In this document: in pieces, positions 34,438-36,129 of the stretch | Position numbering within the stretch: the first letter of the stretch is position 1 | How the letters are laid out: each line of letters starts with the position of its first letter | The notes under the pieces: model-generated | The model's input: only the letters and a program-made list of their open reading frames with translations | Databases searched by the model: none | What the model was told of the DNA's origin: nothing | Source: Bermanella sp049115935 | GTDB taxonomy: Bacteria; Pseudomonadota; Gammaproteobacteria; Pseudomonadales; Oceanobacteraceae | Length of the DNA stretch: 36,129 bases | Direction: 5' to 3' | Assembly (NCBI GenBank): GCA_049115935.1 | Contig: JAGDZK010000029.1 | Location: 1 to 36,129, forward strand | Translations under genes and position numbers: made by a program

Positions 34438-34555
34438 CCTCTAAGTGGCATAAACTCAGATATTCAATTATAGTTTTGCTCTAATTATGAGCGTCAGCCA
34501 AAGGATGGGTAGGCCGTAAAGCGTCCGTGCAGAATATAAAAAATAGGGGATCAAA

Positions 34556-35677
34556 GTGAAACAAGTCGTTATAAGTGGTACCGGTTTATATACCCCAAGC
34601 CAATCAATATCCAACGATGAATTGGTGTTAGCGTTTAATACTTATGTTGATGAATTTAATGCTGAACATGCTGATGAAATTGCAGCCGGTTCGGTTACTG
34701 CCCTTGCTCAAAGTAGCAGTGCCTTTATTGAAAAAGCCTCAGGCATCAAAAGCCGTTTTGTAATCAATAAAGACGGTATTATCGATCCTAAGCGTATGAC
34801 CCCGTTTATTGCTGAGCGTTCTAATGATGAGCCGTCATTACAATGTGAAATGGCCATAACAGCGGCAAAACAAGCCCTAGAGCAAGCGGGTAAAACCGTT
34901 GAAGATGTGGATGCCGTGATCGTGGCTTGCTCAAATTTACAGCGTGCTTACCCTGCTGTGGCGGTTGAAGTGCAAACGGCTTTGGGTATCCAAGGGTTTG
35001 CATATGATATGAATGTTGCCTGTAGCAGCGCTACATTTGGTATTCAAGCGGCGGTGAATGCCATTCAAACGGGATCTGCCCGTTGTGTGCTGATGGTGAA
35101 CCCAGAAATATGTACAGCCCATCTAAATTTTCGTGATCGCGACAGCCATTTTATTTTTGGTGATGCGTGTACCGCTGTGATCTTAGAAGACAGTGAATTA
35201 GCAAGCAGTGATCAACAGTTCAAAGTATTAGGTACTAAACTGCAAACGGTGTTCTCTAACAATATTCGTAACAATGCAGGCTTTTTGAACCGTTGTGATG
35301 AATCTGGTTTGAATAACCCTGATAAGCTGTTTATTCAAAATGGCCGTAAAGTATTTAAAGAAGTCTGCCCAATGGTGGCGAAGCAAATCACCGCCCATAT
35401 TGGTGAGCTAGATATAGAGGCAAATAACCTAACTCGCATGTGGTTGCATCAAGCTAACTTAAGTATGAATCAGCTAATTGCTAAGCGGGTTCTGGGTCGT
35501 GAAGCCAGTGAAGTAGAAGCACCGGTTATCTTAGATACCTACGCAAATACTAGCTCGGCAGGTTCTATCATAGCTTACCACCTAAATAAGGCAGATCTGA
35601 AAGCCGGTGATAAGGGCGTGATCTGTAGTTTTGGTGCGGGTTATTCCATAGGTAGCGTTGTGGTTGAAAAACTGTAA
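34556..35677 (+). CDS. Beta-ketoacyl-ACP synthase III family condensing enzyme
   Basis: A thiolase-fold condensing enzyme of 373 residues, longer than E. coli FabH (317). The KAS III triad is visible: Cys156 in NVACSSATFG, His298 in WLHQANLSMN and Asn331 in YANTSSAGS. The N-terminal insert (about 28-55, NTYVDEFNAEHADEI) marks a gammaproteobacterial FabH-like group distinct from housekeeping FabH; as I recall, the Pseudomonas member uses medium-chain acyl-CoA from beta-oxidation to prime fatty-acid synthesis. Given fadD nearby, a similar shunt is plausible, but substrate is unproven. It starts with GTG at 34556 after a GGGG-containing site. A terminator follows. Confidence 0.88.
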   Translation: MKQVVISGTGLYTPSQSISNDELVLAFNTYVDEFNAEHADEIAAGSVTALAQSSSAFIEKASGIKSRFVINKDGIIDPKRMTPFIAERSNDEPSLQCEMAITAAKQALEQAGKTVEDVDAVIVACSNLQRAYPAVAVEVQTALGIQGFAYDMNVACSSATFGIQAAVNAIQTGSARCVLMVNPEICTAHLNFRDRDSHFIFGDACTAVILEDSELASSDQQFKVLGTKLQTVFSNNIRNNAGFLNRCDESGLNNPDKLFIQNGRKVFKEVCPMVAKQITAHIGELDIEANNLTRMWLHQANLSMNQLIAKRVLGREASEVEAPVILDTYANTSSAGSIIAYHLNKADLKAGDKGVICSFGAGYSIGSVVVEKL

Positions 35678-35705
35678 GCGCTGGTCCCAACTAGCCATTT
35701 CGATT

Positions 35706-35732
35706 AAAAGAGGCCTTGGGCCTCTTTTTTTT
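35706..35732 (+). terminator. Intrinsic terminator after the KAS III gene
   Basis: AAAAGAGGCC and GGCCTCTTTT form a 10-pair stem with a 3-base loop followed by further Ts. Confidence 0.88.
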
Positions 35733-35776
35733 GTTTGCAAATGAACTATCTTGGTAGCCACTGCTCAAAGCAGACA

Positions 35777-35807
35777 TGAAAATAGAACCGCTATTTTCAA
35801 ATATAAT
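35777..35807 (+). promoter_or_regulatory. Inverted repeat and -10 box upstream of the HvfA-type gene
   Basis: TGAAAATAG (35777-35785) and CTATTTTCA (35791-35799) are exact reverse complements around AACCG. TATAAT (35802-35807) follows after two bases and is 20 bases before the start codon. The repeat would cover the spacer and -35 region, a classic repressor position. Confidence 0.6.
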
Positions 35808-35827
35808 CGCTAATCGAGGGGACTCTC

Positions 35828-36129
35828 ATGGCTAAAACTCAGATGAAACCACTGGCAATGGCACTTGGTGCAACTCTAGCAGCCTCTATGGCTACCACAG
35901 CACTTGCCGCTGAAAATCCATTTGCTTCTCAAACACTTGAGTCCGGCTACAAGGTAATGGCCGAGGGTAAATGTGGTGAAGGCAAGTGTGGTGAAGCCAA
36001 ATCTAATAAAGAAGGCAAATGCGGCGAAGGTAAATGTGGCGAAGAAAAAGCTAAAAAAGAAGGCAAGTGCGGCGAAGGTAAATGTGGCGAAGATAAAACT
36101 AAAAAAGAAGGTAAGTGCGGCGAAGGTAA
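35828..36129 (+). CDS. hvfA: HvfA-type RiPP metallophore precursor (partial, runs off right edge)
   Basis: The start of a secreted precursor peptide. A signal peptide of about 28 residues (cleavage near ALAA-ENPF) is followed by ENPFASQTLESGYKVMAEGK and then repeats of EGKCGEGKCGE separated by short Lys-rich linkers. The 100 residues visible contain seven Cys, all in GKCG. This is the hallmark of the HvfA family, in which EGKCG cysteines are converted by a multinuclear iron enzyme (HvfB, DUF692) with partner HvfC into copper-binding oxazolone/thioamide groups. Those genes would lie beyond the window. The ATG at 35828 has GAGGGG upstream. The frame is still open at the last base, so length and repeat number are unknown. 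Confidence 0.9.
   Translation, partial: MAKTQMKPLAMALGATLAASMATTALAAENPFASQTLESGYKVMAEGKCGEGKCGEAKSNKEGKCGEGKCGEEKAKKEGKCGEGKCGEDKTKKEGKCGEG
35963..36129 (+). repeat. 48-base tandem repeats encoding EGKCGEGKCG units
   Basis: Three 16-residue units of EGKCGEGKCGE plus a five-residue linker (AKSNK, EKAKK, DKTKK) and the start of a fourth. The core codons vary between units (TGT/TGC, GGT/GGC), so the copies have diverged silently while the peptide is kept. Confidence 0.85.

Noticed and set aside
35963..36129. Regular repeats resembling a repeat array
   Set aside because: The repeats are in frame, contiguous and code for EGKCGEGKCG units; there are no unique spacers, so it is not a CRISPR array.

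Overview
The window looks like a piece of chromosome from a marine gammaproteobacterium, probably of the Oceanospirillales type. This is inferred from the moderately AT-rich coding style, the gammaproteobacterial families present (HrpA, DUF416/YjaG, an MltC-like transglycosylase, FadD, a long KAS III variant, an HvfA-type peptide) and the absence of phage or insertion-sequence genes. No rRNA, tRNA, CRISPR array or transposase was seen. Two N-runs (246-247 and 1607-1692) break the first and third genes, and the gene at each edge is incomplete.

Layout. 1-4170: HD-GYP phosphodiesterase N-terminus (minus, runs off the left edge), monofunctional prephenate dehydratase, dGTPase (interrupted by Ns), signal peptidase I, an unannotated 37-residue membrane protein, a terminator, and a thioredoxin-fold protein that has lost its CxxC. 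4242-7041: a periplasmic binding protein whose gene overlaps that of a hybrid sensor kinase, probably a sensory pair. 7052-11892 (all minus): nitroreductase; an MltC-like transglycosylase overlapping a lipoprotein gene; an unusual fusion of an MlaC-like domain to a family 3 solute-binding domain; a small secreted protein; and a DUF416 protein.

12195-27403 is the most striking part. It starts with a membrane-anchored winged-helix protein, a large von Willebrand A (VWA) membrane protein with a very acidic cytoplasmic tail, and a fungal-type cytosine deaminase. A MoxR ATPase/CoxE-like VWA pair with its own terminator follows. Then comes a tightly packed nine-gene operon: a coiled-coil secreted protein, a TPR/coiled-coil protein, a 942-residue TPR lipoprotein, a small TPR lipoprotein, a small secreted protein, ExbB/TolQ, two ExbD/TolR proteins and a TonB-like protein with an AgmX/PglI C-terminal domain. 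The parts (proton-driven motor, inner-membrane transducer, periplasmic TPR chain, outer-membrane lipoproteins) resemble the core of the Myxococcus Agl-Glt machine, but there is no gliding-specific gene here and no TonB-dependent receptor. I read it as an envelope-spanning force-transducing machine of unknown purpose.

27479-35677: a monoacylglycerol-lipase-like hydrolase, FadD acyl-CoA ligase, HrpA helicase and a KAS III-type condensing enzyme, i.e. several lipid-metabolism genes around an RNA helicase. 35828 to the right edge: the start of an HvfA-type gene, a secreted precursor with repeated EGKCGEGKCG motifs of the kind turned into copper-binding RiPPs. It has its own promoter and a perfect inverted repeat that may be an operator. 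The modifying enzymes would be expected just beyond the window.
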